This document shows, in pieces, positions 1 through 6,458 of a DNA stretch of 6,858 nucleotides. Both the position numbers and the translations under genes were made by a program. The notes under the pieces were generated by a model. That model did no database searches. It was not told the DNA's origin and worked only from the letters and a program-made list of their open reading frames with translations. Origin of the DNA: an uncultured Pseudomonadota bacterium (lineage in GTDB: Bacteria > Myxococcota_A > UBA9042 > CAIXZC01); the NCBI GenBank assembly GCA_937876385.1, contig CALFHQ010000537.1, positions 1-6,858 on the forward strand, read 5' to 3'. The stretch's first letter is position 1; each line of letters begins with the position of its first letter.

Positions 1-118
1 CGTGAAAACACGCGCAGCCCGCAAAGGGAAGAATCCTCGTACCGGCGCCACCATCCAGATTCCCGAAAGCCGCACCATCGTCTTCCGACCCGCATCCAAG
101 TTCAAGGAATCTCTGTAA
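1..118 (+). CDS. HU/IHF-family DNA-binding protein, C-terminal fragment
   Basis: The reading frame that starts at base 2 encodes 39 codons and ends with TAA at 116-118; the 5' part lies outside the window. The visible peptide contains ARKGKNPRTG, the DNA-intercalating beta-arm of HU and IHF with its conserved Asn-Pro-x-Thr-Gly turn. It then continues with the typical C-terminal strand and helix ending FRPASKFKESL. Members of this family are about 90-residue basic dimers that bend DNA in the nucleoid. The fragment cannot tell HU from IHF-alpha or IHF-beta, although the FRP-x-x-x-x-K ending is also common in IHF subunits. It precedes pyrG by 42 bases on the same strand and in the same frame, so co-transcription is possible. 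The family call is firm; the subunit identity is not. Confidence 0.9.
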   Translation, partial: VKTRAARKGKNPRTGATIQIPESRTIVFRPASKFKESL

Positions 119-160
119 TTCGTTCCTGCTTCGAGAACCTTCAGCCAACCTGAAAAAAAC

Positions 161-1777
161 ATGAACGTCCAGCGTGAAACCAAATATATCTTTGTTACCG
201 GTGGTGTTGTTTCTTCTCTCGGGAAAGGGCTGACTGCGGCAAGCATCGGCGCAATCCTCGAGGCCTCCGGACTCAACGTCACCATCCTTAAAATGGATCC
301 CTATATCAACGTGGATCCCGGAACCATGAGCCCCTTCCAACACGGGGAAGTCTTCGTCACCGAAGACGGAGCCGAAACGGACCTCGACCTGGGGCATTAT
401 GAGCGATTCATCTCGACCAATATGGGGAAGGGAAACAACTTCACCACCGGTCAAATCTACGACAATGTCATCCGCAAAGAACGCGCCGGCGAATACCTCG
501 GCGCAACCGTTCAAGTCATCCCCCACATCACAGATGACATAAAGAGTCGGATCATCGAGGCCGCCGGTGACTTCGATATCTGCATCGTCGAAGTCGGCGG
601 AACCGTGGGCGACATCGAAGGACTCCCCTTCCTCGAAGCCATTCGGCAAGTCCGTTTGGACCTCGGGAAACACAACACGATGTTCATTCACCTGACCCTC
701 CTTCCCTATATCCCAACGGCCGGTGAACTCAAAACCAAACCAACACAACACTCCGTAGCCGCCCTCAGACAAATCGGTATCCAACCCGATGTGATCGTCT
801 GTAGAACAGCACACCCCATTGCCACAGAGTGCCGACGAAAGATCTCCCTCTTCTGCAACGTACCCAGCAACTGCGTCCTGGCGGCACCAGACGTACGCTT
901 CATCTACCAACTTCCCAGCGTCCTTCATAAAGAAGGAATAGATGCTCGAATCGCCGAAAACCTGAACATCTGGACCCGGCAACCCGACCTCTCCCTCTGG
1001 AATGAGTTCGTTGAGAAGTTCCTCACCGCCGAAGAAGAAGTCACCATCGGAATCGTCGGAAAGTACGTCGACCTCGTCGAAAGCTACAAGAGCCTCAACG
1101 AGGCACTGATTCATGGCGGTGTTCACAATCAGGTGAAACTCAAGCTCGAATACATCGACGCACAAGACCTCGAAGACGGACGAACCGAAGTCATGGACCG
1201 AGTCGACGGAGTCGTCGTCCCCGGTGGCTTCGGCTCACGCGGAACCGAAGGGAAAATCAAGGCCATTCAACTGGTCCGGGAACGAAAGATTCCGTACCTC
1301 GGGATTTGCCTCGGGATGCAGCTGGCGGTCGTCGAGTTTGCACGAAACGTCCTGGGACACACCGCTGCCAACTCCACCGAGTTCGATGCGGAATCCCCGT
1401 ATCCAGTCATCGATCTTCTGGAAAACCAACGTCATCTCACCGATCTTGGTGGAACCATGAGGCTCGGTGCCTATCCGTGCAAACTGAAGAAGGGAAGCCT
1501 CGCATACAAGGTGTACGGAAGCCAGGAGAGCATCAGCGAACGCCACCGCCACCGACTGGAAGTCAATCCTTCTATGGTTGAAGATTTGAAGAAGGGAGGA
1601 CTCGTAGTCAGCGGAACCAGCCCCGATGGAGCCCTCGTGGAAATGGTGGAACTGGCGGATCACCCCTGGTTCGTCGGAACACAGGCACACCCAGAATTCA
1701 AATCAAGACCCCTCGCCCCTCACCCCCTCTTCTCCTCCTTGATCGCCGCAGCCATCAAGTACAAGAACAAGCGCTAG
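161..1777 (+). CDS. pyrG: CTP synthase (glutamine-hydrolysing)
   Basis: The 538-residue product matches bacterial CTP synthase in length (E. coli about 545) and along its whole sequence. The enzyme aminates UTP to CTP in the cytosol using ATP and glutamine, the last step of de novo pyrimidine synthesis. The N-terminal amidoligase domain (about 1-270) has the P-loop GGVVSSLGKG at 14-23, the DPYINVDPGTMSP segment near 46-58, and acidic Mg-site residues Asp76 and Glu144 by alignment with E. coli Asp72 and Glu140. The class I glutamine amidotransferase domain (about 293-535) has the nucleophile Cys383 in GICLGMQ and the partners His510 and Glu512 in AHPEF. All key residues are present. ATG 161 is the only possible start after the in-frame stop of the upstream gene at 116-118. 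No clear Shine-Dalgarno precedes it. The gene converges on the minus-strand cluster, with 45 bases between the stops. Confidence 0.98.
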   Translation: MNVQRETKYIFVTGGVVSSLGKGLTAASIGAILEASGLNVTILKMDPYINVDPGTMSPFQHGEVFVTEDGAETDLDLGHYERFISTNMGKGNNFTTGQIYDNVIRKERAGEYLGATVQVIPHITDDIKSRIIEAAGDFDICIVEVGGTVGDIEGLPFLEAIRQVRLDLGKHNTMFIHLTLLPYIPTAGELKTKPTQHSVAALRQIGIQPDVIVCRTAHPIATECRRKISLFCNVPSNCVLAAPDVRFIYQLPSVLHKEGIDARIAENLNIWTRQPDLSLWNEFVEKFLTAEEEVTIGIVGKYVDLVESYKSLNEALIHGGVHNQVKLKLEYIDAQDLEDGRTEVMDRVDGVVVPGGFGSRGTEGKIKAIQLVRERKIPYLGICLGMQLAVVEFARNVLGHTAANSTEFDAESPYPVIDLLENQRHLTDLGGTMRLGAYPCKLKKGSLAYKVYGSQESISERHRHRLEVNPSMVEDLKKGGLVVSGTSPDGALVEMVELADHPWFVGTQAHPEFKSRPLAPHPLFSSLIAAAIKYKNKR

Positions 1778-1822
1778 CTTCCATCCGTCACGACCCGATC
1801 GACGCAGACCCCACGCTCCAAA

Positions 1823-2347
1823 CTACTGAAAAAAGTACGGGAGGAACGCCGATAGATTGGCGCTGATGAGGTAGATTCCTTGAAGCTGCTCAGAAAACGG
1901 GAACACCGCCAGTTGACCACAAAGTCCCACTGAACGATCTCGCCACGGACGGTAGTCCACACAAACCGACAAACCCAGATTCATCCCCTGGGAAAAACCC
2001 TGATCGTGATCGTAGTGACCCATCCACCCCACGCTGGGGCCAAACGATGGTACCCATTGCGTCACATCCAGAAGAAGGCGAAACGCAGCGTCCACACCCA
2101 TGAGCTGGTGGAAACGCTCCCCCGCCCAAGTGGCACCGTAAAGCGCCTCGGCAGCAACCAGAGCAAAGTCCGATATGAAGTATGTGCCGCCCAATGCCAC
2201 CATCCCGTTGTGCAACATCATCTCACGGGTTGACACCGGCATGTATCCGCCACCAACAAATAGAGTCGATTCACCCCAAGACGCACTGGCCGGCGCAGCC
2301 ACGCCGCAAACTACCAGTCCAAACACACAAACGACCACCATTCTCAT
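1823..2347 (-). CDS. Small exported protein, probable outer-membrane beta-barrel
   Basis: This 174-residue product is not a family I can name. It begins with a clear Sec signal peptide: Met-Arg-Met, a hydrophobic core to about residue 17, then APASA with likely cleavage after Ala22. The mature part of about 152 residues is the size of an eight-stranded barrel of the OmpX/OmpA type. It shows alternating polar and aromatic or hydrophobic stretches rich in Gly, Tyr, Trp and Phe, such as TLFVGGGYMPVS near the N-terminus. The C-terminus is PYFFQ, close to but not exactly the terminal aromatic signature used by the Bam machinery. Two cysteines lie about 17 residues apart in the second half. ATG 2347 is chosen because AGGGG lies 7 bases upstream and the signal peptide starts there; the open frame extends further upstream but overlaps the preceding gene. 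It is the last gene of the operon, 10 bases after the nucleotidyltransferase stop. Outer-membrane location is inferred. Confidence 0.72.
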   Translation of the reverse strand: MRMVVVCVFGLVVCGVAAPASASWGESTLFVGGGYMPVSTREMMLHNGMVALGGTYFISDFALVAAEALYGATWAGERFHQLMGVDAAFRLLLDVTQWVPSFGPSVGWMGHYDHDQGFSQGMNLGLSVCVDYRPWRDRSVGLCGQLAVFPFSEQLQGIYLISANLSAFLPYFFQ

Positions 2348-2354
2348 GGCGAAA

Positions 2355-2359
2355 CCCCT
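2355..2359 (-). promoter_or_regulatory. Ribosome site of the barrel gene overlapping the nucleotidyltransferase stop
   Basis: AGGGG on the minus strand shares two bases with the TAG stop at 2358-2360 and lies seven bases before ATG 2347. The layout copies that at the permease-galK junction and supports ATG 2347 over the later in-frame ATG at 2341. Confidence 0.75.
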
Positions 2360-3095
2360 ATGAGAAGTACTTGTCTGCAAGATCCATGACCTCCTTCGAG
2401 CCGATGTCGAACCATTTTCCCTCGGGTTCCACCGCAAACACTTTGCGACGGTCCTTCAACCAGGCGATGAAATACCCGGCCTTGTCCGGATCATTCCCCT
2501 CCTCGAGATACTGCGACAGGGCGGAACGGACATCCGAGGGAAACTCGTAGATACACGTCGCAAACTCCGTTGTCTCCGGACGCGCAGGTTTCTCCTCAAA
2601 TGCTCGAATGCACCCCTCTGAGTCCAACGCCATGTTGTTGTATGCCGCAACTTCCTCCAATGTCTCCGCCCGGTGCGTCACAACAACCGGCGCTCGAGCA
2701 AGGGACTCAAAGCGTCGATGGACAGCCAGCAAGTCGAAGTCATGCATGTTGTCCCCGGCCAGAATCCAGAATGGCTCTCCCTCCTCGACGTAGTGAGCCC
2801 CGAAGGCCATGTCCCCCACGGCCCCCAACTTCTCATCCAAGGTGCGCACTCCGTTGCTTTCCACCACAACATCCACCGGGAATGGACCCGACAGTTCGTT
2901 CCGGAAGTCGCTGACAAAAGGCTCGTTTGATACCACAATGATCCGATTCAGACCGACCCTCCGCAGGGGAAACAATCCCTCCAGAATGTTGTAAATGCAC
3001 GGCTGTCCCGCAATCTTCAACAGCGGCTTTGACTGCTTCAGCGTCAGAGGATAAAGCCGCGTCGCAAATCCACCCGCAAGAATCACAGCATCCAT
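2358..3095 (-). CDS. Sugar-1-phosphate nucleotidyltransferase (RmlA/GalU-like NTP_transferase)
   Basis: The 245-residue product has the NTP_transferase fold signature at its very N-terminus: LAGGFATRLYPLT at 6-18 followed by KPLL at 23-26, which binds the nucleotide triphosphate. Asp115 in the GDN motif is the expected metal ligand, EKP at 168-170 contacts the sugar phosphate region, and WFDIG at 228-232 matches the C-terminal catalytic segment. Such enzymes join an NTP and a sugar-1-phosphate to give an NDP-sugar and pyrophosphate in the cytosol. Sequence alone does not fix the nucleotide or sugar. It is shorter than RmlA (about 290), lacking an extended C-terminus. ATG 3095 is chosen because GGGAG lies 7 bases upstream and the conserved MDAVILAGG begins there. 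The start lies inside the upstream kinase gene, overlapping it by 13 bases, which implies translational coupling. The kinase could supply its sugar-1-phosphate. Confidence 0.92.
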   Translation of the reverse strand: MDAVILAGGFATRLYPLTLKQSKPLLKIAGQPCIYNILEGLFPLRRVGLNRIIVVSNEPFVSDFRNELSGPFPVDVVVESNGVRTLDEKLGAVGDMAFGAHYVEEGEPFWILAGDNMHDFDLLAVHRRFESLARAPVVVTHRAETLEEVAAYNNMALDSEGCIRAFEEKPARPETTEFATCIYEFPSDVRSALSQYLEEGNDPDKAGYFIAWLKDRRKVFAVEPEGKWFDIGSKEVMDLADKYFS

Positions 3096-4279
3096 GTTTG
3101 AACTCCCTGGGCTGGCTTCTGAATTCGATACACCGCAGAATCGGGACTCATCAAGGAGTGGGCAAGGGCTGCCATAGAATCGCAAGTCTCTTCCGACCCC
3201 TCTCGCAGCACCAGGGCAACAAGACTTCCTCCCATGCCCGCTCCGGTCAGTCGAACCCCCAAGACACCTTCCAAACGCTCAGCCTCGCTCACAAAGAGAT
3301 CCAGAGGCGGCGTCGAAACACCAAAATCCTCGGAGAGACTGCGATGCCCCTCCTGGAGTATCCGCCCGGCCAGACAAGAGTCCCCTCGCTCCAAAGCATG
3401 ACGCATCAAGTGAACTCGAGCGTTCTCAGATGACACATGCTCCAACAACGGAATGCTGCCTGGGGCTACACCCGACCGTTCGCAAAGAGAGGATACTCGG
3501 TGAGACGGAAGAACACGCAATACCCCTCGACGAGATGAATCCACTGACAGGATACGGTTCATGGCCGCCTGCACTGCCTCCACCTTGTGCGCATATCCGC
3601 CGGAAGCCAACTCCCGATGCAGGCCGGAATAAATCACAACCCATTCAGCGTCGGGAAAAGAGGCATCCACCTCCACCCAACGATTGTCCAAACAATCCAG
3701 AAGCAAAGCCTTTCCAGATACACCCATGGCCACTGCAAACTGATCCATGAAGCCACAGGGAACACCAACGAACTCGTTCTCCACCCGACGAGCCATCAAA
3801 GCACACTCCATCAAGTCGGCCTCTCCTCCACGAAAGTTGCTCATGGCAGCTACGCACGCCACCAGCAAAGACGCACTGGAGGACAAACCGGAACCGGCAG
3901 GGAGATTCGAGTGAATGGCCAGCCGCAACCGTCGCCCCTCAAACCCCATCAAGGAGGCGACCCCCAGCGGGTAATCACCAAACAGCCCGGCTCTCTCGTA
4001 GTGCAAACACGACCGACGATCCTCTCCAAAGGAACTGGAAACCACCACGCTTTCGTCCCCGGTGTCACTCTCCCCCACCACAACCGCAGTGTACAAAGGG
4101 ATGGCACCTGGCAAGACAAAACCGTCGCTGTAGTCGGTGTGCTCTCCGATGAAGTTGACTCGCCCAGGTGCACATGCAGAGGCAACGGGAGTCACATCGG
4201 GAAAATGTCGATGAAACAAGTCCATGGCGGAGTCCCGTACTGCCTCCACGGAGTCGAACGTCGAAAATGCCTTCTCCAT
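3083..4279 (-). CDS. galK: Galactokinase-family GHMP sugar kinase
   Basis: The 398-residue product is close in length to E. coli GalK (382) and carries all three GHMP kinase motifs. The galactokinase signature PGRVNFIGEHTDY at 38-50 includes Arg40, Glu46 and Asp49, equivalent to sugar-binding residues. The ATP-binding loop is GSGLSSSAS at 129-137. The catalytic base is Asp179 in MDQ (178-180). The third motif, TGAGMGGSLVAL, lies near 345-356. Galactokinases phosphorylate D-galactose at C1 with ATP in the cytosol. Related members act on N-acetylgalactosamine or other sugars, so the substrate is inferred, and the gene symbol is by family. The start ATG 4279 has AGGAG 8 bases upstream, overlapping the TAG stop of the permease gene. 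The frame stays open further upstream, but that part lies inside the permease gene. No galT, galE or galM is adjacent, and a nucleotidyltransferase follows directly, which hints at a GalT-independent route. Confidence 0.9.
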   Translation of the reverse strand: MEKAFSTFDSVEAVRDSAMDLFHRHFPDVTPVASACAPGRVNFIGEHTDYSDGFVLPGAIPLYTAVVVGESDTGDESVVVSSSFGEDRRSCLHYERAGLFGDYPLGVASLMGFEGRRLRLAIHSNLPAGSGLSSSASLLVACVAAMSNFRGGEADLMECALMARRVENEFVGVPCGFMDQFAVAMGVSGKALLLDCLDNRWVEVDASFPDAEWVVIYSGLHRELASGGYAHKVEAVQAAMNRILSVDSSRRGVLRVLPSHRVSSLCERSGVAPGSIPLLEHVSSENARVHLMRHALERGDSCLAGRILQEGHRSLSEDFGVSTPPLDLFVSEAERLEGVLGVRLTGAGMGGSLVALVLREGSEETCDSMAALAHSLMSPDSAVYRIQKPAQGVQTWML

Positions 4280-4287
4280 GAGCAAAG

Positions 4288-4292
4288 CTCCT
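4288..4292 (-). promoter_or_regulatory. galK ribosome site overlapping the permease stop
   Basis: AGGAG on the minus strand shares its first two bases with the TAG stop of the permease gene (4291-4293) and lies 8 bases before ATG 4279. This arrangement suits ribosomes that terminate on the permease and restart on galK. It fixes the galK start against longer in-frame options. Confidence 0.8.
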
Positions 4293-5865
4293 ATGACGCC
4301 TGTGTCTTTCCCCGGCCCAGCGCTCCCAACACCAGAATCATAGCGCCCAGCAGTAGATAAGCAAGGGACAACCGGATAACTGCCCCCGGATCTGAAAGGG
4401 TCCAAGGAAGATATACGTCGCCCGCTCGCTCCACCGAATGAATGAAGCCAAAAAAGGTCAACGCCGACATCACGCCGAAATACCCACTGACCAGCCACAA
4501 ACGACCGTCAATCAGATGGGCCACAGCCCCACCCCACAGCATGGACGTGACAATGAAACCGTGGCCCAGGATCATGGCCAACTGGGCGAACTCCCGAACA
4601 CCGGCTGATTGCATCGCCAAATCCCATACCGCCGGACTGCCCAACACCGTCTCCATGGAAATGCGGACCAACTCGCCAATGACCGGCAAGAGCGCCACAA
4701 AAATGGCAGGATAGTGCCTCTTCGGGCACACAATGAAGGCTTGTCCGCCAATCTCGATTCCAACAAACAAGAGGATCGGGGCAACCGCAGCGGCTGGAAT
4801 GGCGGAAACCACCCAAGACACAATGCCCAACATCCCACCAATTCCAACAAACAAACCCGCTGCCAAAGTGTAAGCCGAGCGCGCTCCCATGGCTTTGTAG
4901 GCCGGGTGCCCGATATAGGGCGTCGATTGAGCCACTCCCCCGCACACACCCGCAACGAGAGTGGCCATGGCTTCAGTCAACAGGACATTGCGAGTATTGA
5001 AATTGTCCCCCGCACATCGCGCACTCTCAGTCACATTGATTCCGCCAACGATGGTCAGCAGCCCAAAGGGGATCGCCAAGGGAAGATACGCCGTGGCAAT
5101 ACCCATCGAGTCCCACCAGGCAAGTGTAGGCCAGGGTATGTGAAGGGCTATCGTCGCCTGAGGCAACTCCATCGCCAAAGGAAGCAAGCCCACCCCACCC
5201 AGAATGTAGTAAACCGCCGTTCCTGCCAGGACCGCCGCAAACGCACCGGGAAGGTTGCCTGGTAACCGAAGTCGAGCCACCAGGGAGTACAAAAGCAGCC
5301 CCAAAGCCACCAGACCCACGACTGGAGCAGTGTATATCTCCTTGAACGGCAGGAATCCCAGCAGGGTGATTCCAACCCCCGCAAGAGAACCCAGAAGACC
5401 CGCCTGAGGAACCTTCCGCCGAATGGCATCCCCAAAGAACGACGCTCCTGTCTTCACAAGACCCATGAAAACAAGGGTCGCCATCCCAACCTTCCAGGTA
5501 ACATCACCAGCGGCCTCCGGAGAGAGACCACTCTGGCGAGCTGCCAGGAAGGCCGGCATCAGAACCGCAACCCCGATGCCGATGGTGGACGGGGTGTCCA
5601 GTCCCAAGGGCATCGCTGTCACGTCGTGACGCCCCTCACGCTTGGCCAAACGAAAAGCCATCCAAGTGTAAACCAGATCTCCCACCAGCACGCCCAACGC
5701 AGTCCCAGGAACCATCTTCCCAAAGTAAACAGAGTCCGGAAACCCCACCAACTTCAGTATCCCCCAAAGCAAGACAAGGTTGCTCAGGTTGTCCAGCGTC
5801 AGCCCGAAAAAGGCATTGAGATCCCCCCACGAACTCCACCGGTATCGGAACCGTACGTTCGTCAC
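4291..5865 (-). CDS. NCS2/AzgA-like nucleobase permease
   Basis: This 524-residue integral membrane protein has about a dozen or more hydrophobic segments and resembles the xanthine/uracil permease (NCS2) superfamily, on the AzgA side. Landmarks are PGTALGVLVGDLVYTW (53-68), DVTAMPLGLDTPSTIG (81-96), GGINVTESARCAGDN (274-288), and STPYIGHPAYKAMGAR (314-329), which takes the place of the conserved substrate-site region of AzgA. It should import a purine or pyrimidine base by ion symport across the inner membrane, but the substrate is not determined and members of this subgroup are mostly uncharacterised. The start is GTG at 5865, supported by GGAGG five bases upstream; the open frame begins there. 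The stop is 11 bases before the galK start. An import gene for a base in an operon with a sugar kinase is unusual, and could mean either substrate divergence or supply of NTP precursors. Confidence 0.85.
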   Translation of the reverse strand: MTNVRFRYRWSSWGDLNAFFGLTLDNLSNLVLLWGILKLVGFPDSVYFGKMVPGTALGVLVGDLVYTWMAFRLAKREGRHDVTAMPLGLDTPSTIGIGVAVLMPAFLAARQSGLSPEAAGDVTWKVGMATLVFMGLVKTGASFFGDAIRRKVPQAGLLGSLAGVGITLLGFLPFKEIYTAPVVGLVALGLLLYSLVARLRLPGNLPGAFAAVLAGTAVYYILGGVGLLPLAMELPQATIALHIPWPTLAWWDSMGIATAYLPLAIPFGLLTIVGGINVTESARCAGDNFNTRNVLLTEAMATLVAGVCGGVAQSTPYIGHPAYKAMGARSAYTLAAGLFVGIGGMLGIVSWVVSAIPAAAVAPILLFVGIEIGGQAFIVCPKRHYPAIFVALLPVIGELVRISMETVLGSPAVWDLAMQSAGVREFAQLAMILGHGFIVTSMLWGGAVAHLIDGRLWLVSGYFGVMSALTFFGFIHSVERAGDVYLPWTLSDPGAVIRLSLAYLLLGAMILVLGALGRGKTQAS

Positions 5866-5870
5866 GAGTG

Positions 5871-5875
5871 CCTCC
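5871..5875 (-). promoter_or_regulatory. Ribosome binding site supporting the permease GTG start
   Basis: The minus strand carries GGAGG five bases upstream of the GTG at 5865. No ATG nearby offers a better start, and the residues after GTG lead directly into the conserved N-terminal region, so this site decides the GTG start. Confidence 0.8.
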
Positions 5876-5953
5876 AGATTGTCCGAGAGTCTTCAGATAT
5901 GCTTGAAAAGTGCTTGTCGGTGGGAATGGTCACGGGAGAAATCCCCGAGCAGG

Positions 5954-6280
5954 CTACATGCAGGTTCCTTCCTTCTTGCCAGGGCGGGCCTTGCACTTCT
6001 TGCCGCCAGTGCAGTCACGGTCCGTGGTGCAGCAGTTGTCTTTCGCTACGCACTTGTTGTTCTTGCAAGCCATGCATGCGCCCTTGTCTTTGCAGTGCTT
6101 GCAGGTGCCGCATTCCACGCACTGGCCGTCAACACAGAACTCGCCGTGAGAGGCGCAGTTGTCGTTGGATTCGCAAGCCGGGTACACGGGAGCCTTCGAA
6201 CCATTGTCACTGCTGCTGCAAGCCGACACAAACATAAGAGCCGCAAAAACCATAACCACAAGACCAAAAGTCTTCTTCAT
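5954..6280 (-). CDS. Cysteine-rich lipoprotein
   Basis: This 108-residue product starts MKKTFGLVV and has a hydrophobic signal sequence ending in the lipobox VSAC, so Cys21 should be lipidated by Lgt and exposed by LspA cleavage. Ser22 rather than Asp follows, consistent with outer-membrane sorting in Lol-type systems. After Cys21 there are 15 more cysteines in 87 residues, arranged in short spacings such as ECGTCKHCKDKGACMAC and a later NCC. Blocks of the type D-N-C-x-x-x-x-x-x-C-x-x-x-x-C resemble the small cysteine-knot segments found in surface proteins of myxobacteria and relatives. The function is unknown; disulfide-stabilised surface protein or metal binding are both possible. ATG 6280 is preferred over an upstream in-frame ATG at 6307 because AAGGAGG lies 8 bases upstream and the signal peptide begins there. 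It is 88 bases upstream of the permease, with a good promoter in front. Confidence 0.88.
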   Translation of the reverse strand: MKKTFGLVVMVFAALMFVSACSSSDNGSKAPVYPACESNDNCASHGEFCVDGQCVECGTCKHCKDKGACMACKNNKCVAKDNCCTTDRDCTGGKKCKARPGKKEGTCM

Positions 6281-6287
6281 TGGGAAA

Positions 6288-6295
6288 TCCTCCTT
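6288..6295 (-). promoter_or_regulatory. Strong Shine-Dalgarno of the lipoprotein gene
   Basis: The minus strand reads AAGGAGGA here, a near-perfect match to the 16S rRNA tail, about eight bases before ATG 6280. It decides the start over the in-frame ATG at 6307, which would put this site inside the coding region. Its first base touches the right arm of the leader hairpin at 6295-6316. Confidence 0.85.
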
Positions 6296-6316
6296 CAGTT
6301 GTTTCAATCGAACTGA
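6295..6316 (-). other. Short hairpin in the lipoprotein leader
   Basis: The arms TCAGTT (6311-6316 on the minus strand, first in the transcript) and AACTGA (6295-6300) form six base pairs around a 10-base loop, immediately 5' of the ribosome binding site. It lies within the predicted leader. It has no U-tract, so it is not a terminator; it may stabilise the message or affect ribosome access. Six pairs of mixed composition could also arise by chance. Confidence 0.35.
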
Positions 6317-6335
6317 TCACAAATAGATTTCGGCC

Positions 6336-6364
6336 ATCATAACAACGGTGGCGGATCCTTGCAA
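6336..6364 (-). promoter_or_regulatory. Sigma-70-type promoter of the lipoprotein gene
   Basis: On the minus strand the -35 hexamer TTGCAA (6359-6364, four of six consensus bases) is followed after exactly 17 bases by the -10 hexamer TATGAT (6336-6341, five of six). A TG one base upstream of the -10 makes it an extended -10 element. Transcription would start near 6329, giving a leader of about 49 bases before ATG 6280. It could also drive the downstream operon if there is read-through. The pattern is by eye; no start site is known. Confidence 0.65.
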
Positions 6365-6396
6365 GACCCTCCAACCTTCAAACCACCAAAACACCT

Positions 6397-6444
6397 CCCA
6401 CCACCCTCCGTCCCCGCTTCCCCACCACCCTCCGTCCCCGCTTC
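6397..6444. repeat. Perfect 24-base tandem duplication, G-quadruplex motif on minus strand
   Basis: Bases 6397-6420 and 6421-6444 are identical 24-mers, each starting CCCACCACCC and ending CCCCGCTTC. On the minus strand six runs of three or four G fall at 6397-6399, 6404-6406, 6412-6415, 6420-6423, 6428-6430 and 6436-6439, with loops of 4, 5, 4, 4 and 5 bases. This satisfies the usual four-run G-quadruplex pattern more than once. The element lies 32 bases upstream of the lipoprotein -35 box. Confidence 0.9.
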
Positions 6445-6458
6445 GGCTCCCCTTTGTA

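Noticed and set aside
121..140. GTTC/GAAC inverted repeat after the HU-family stop
   Set aside because: Four base pairs without a U-run is at chance level.
1235..1690. 151-codon open frame on the minus strand
   Set aside because: It is antisense to the glutaminase domain of pyrG and shows no motif or ribosome site.
1778..1822. Possible bidirectional terminator between convergent pyrG and the barrel gene
   Set aside because: Only a four-base-pair CGTC/GACG stem can be drawn and there is no T-run on either strand, so no intrinsic terminator is supported.
3587..4360. 257-codon open frame on the plus strand
   Set aside because: It lies antisense to galK, whose motifs are unmistakable, and its translation has no recognisable family features. 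It reflects codon composition of the opposite strand.
4280..4498. N-terminal extension of the galactokinase frame by 73 codons
   Set aside because: The extension lies inside the permease C-terminal coding region and the good ribosome site is at ATG 4279.
5933..5947. Hairpin CGGGG/TCCCG between the lipoprotein and permease genes
   Set aside because: Five pairs, one a wobble, with no U-run after it. Too weak to call a terminator, although partial attenuation cannot be excluded.
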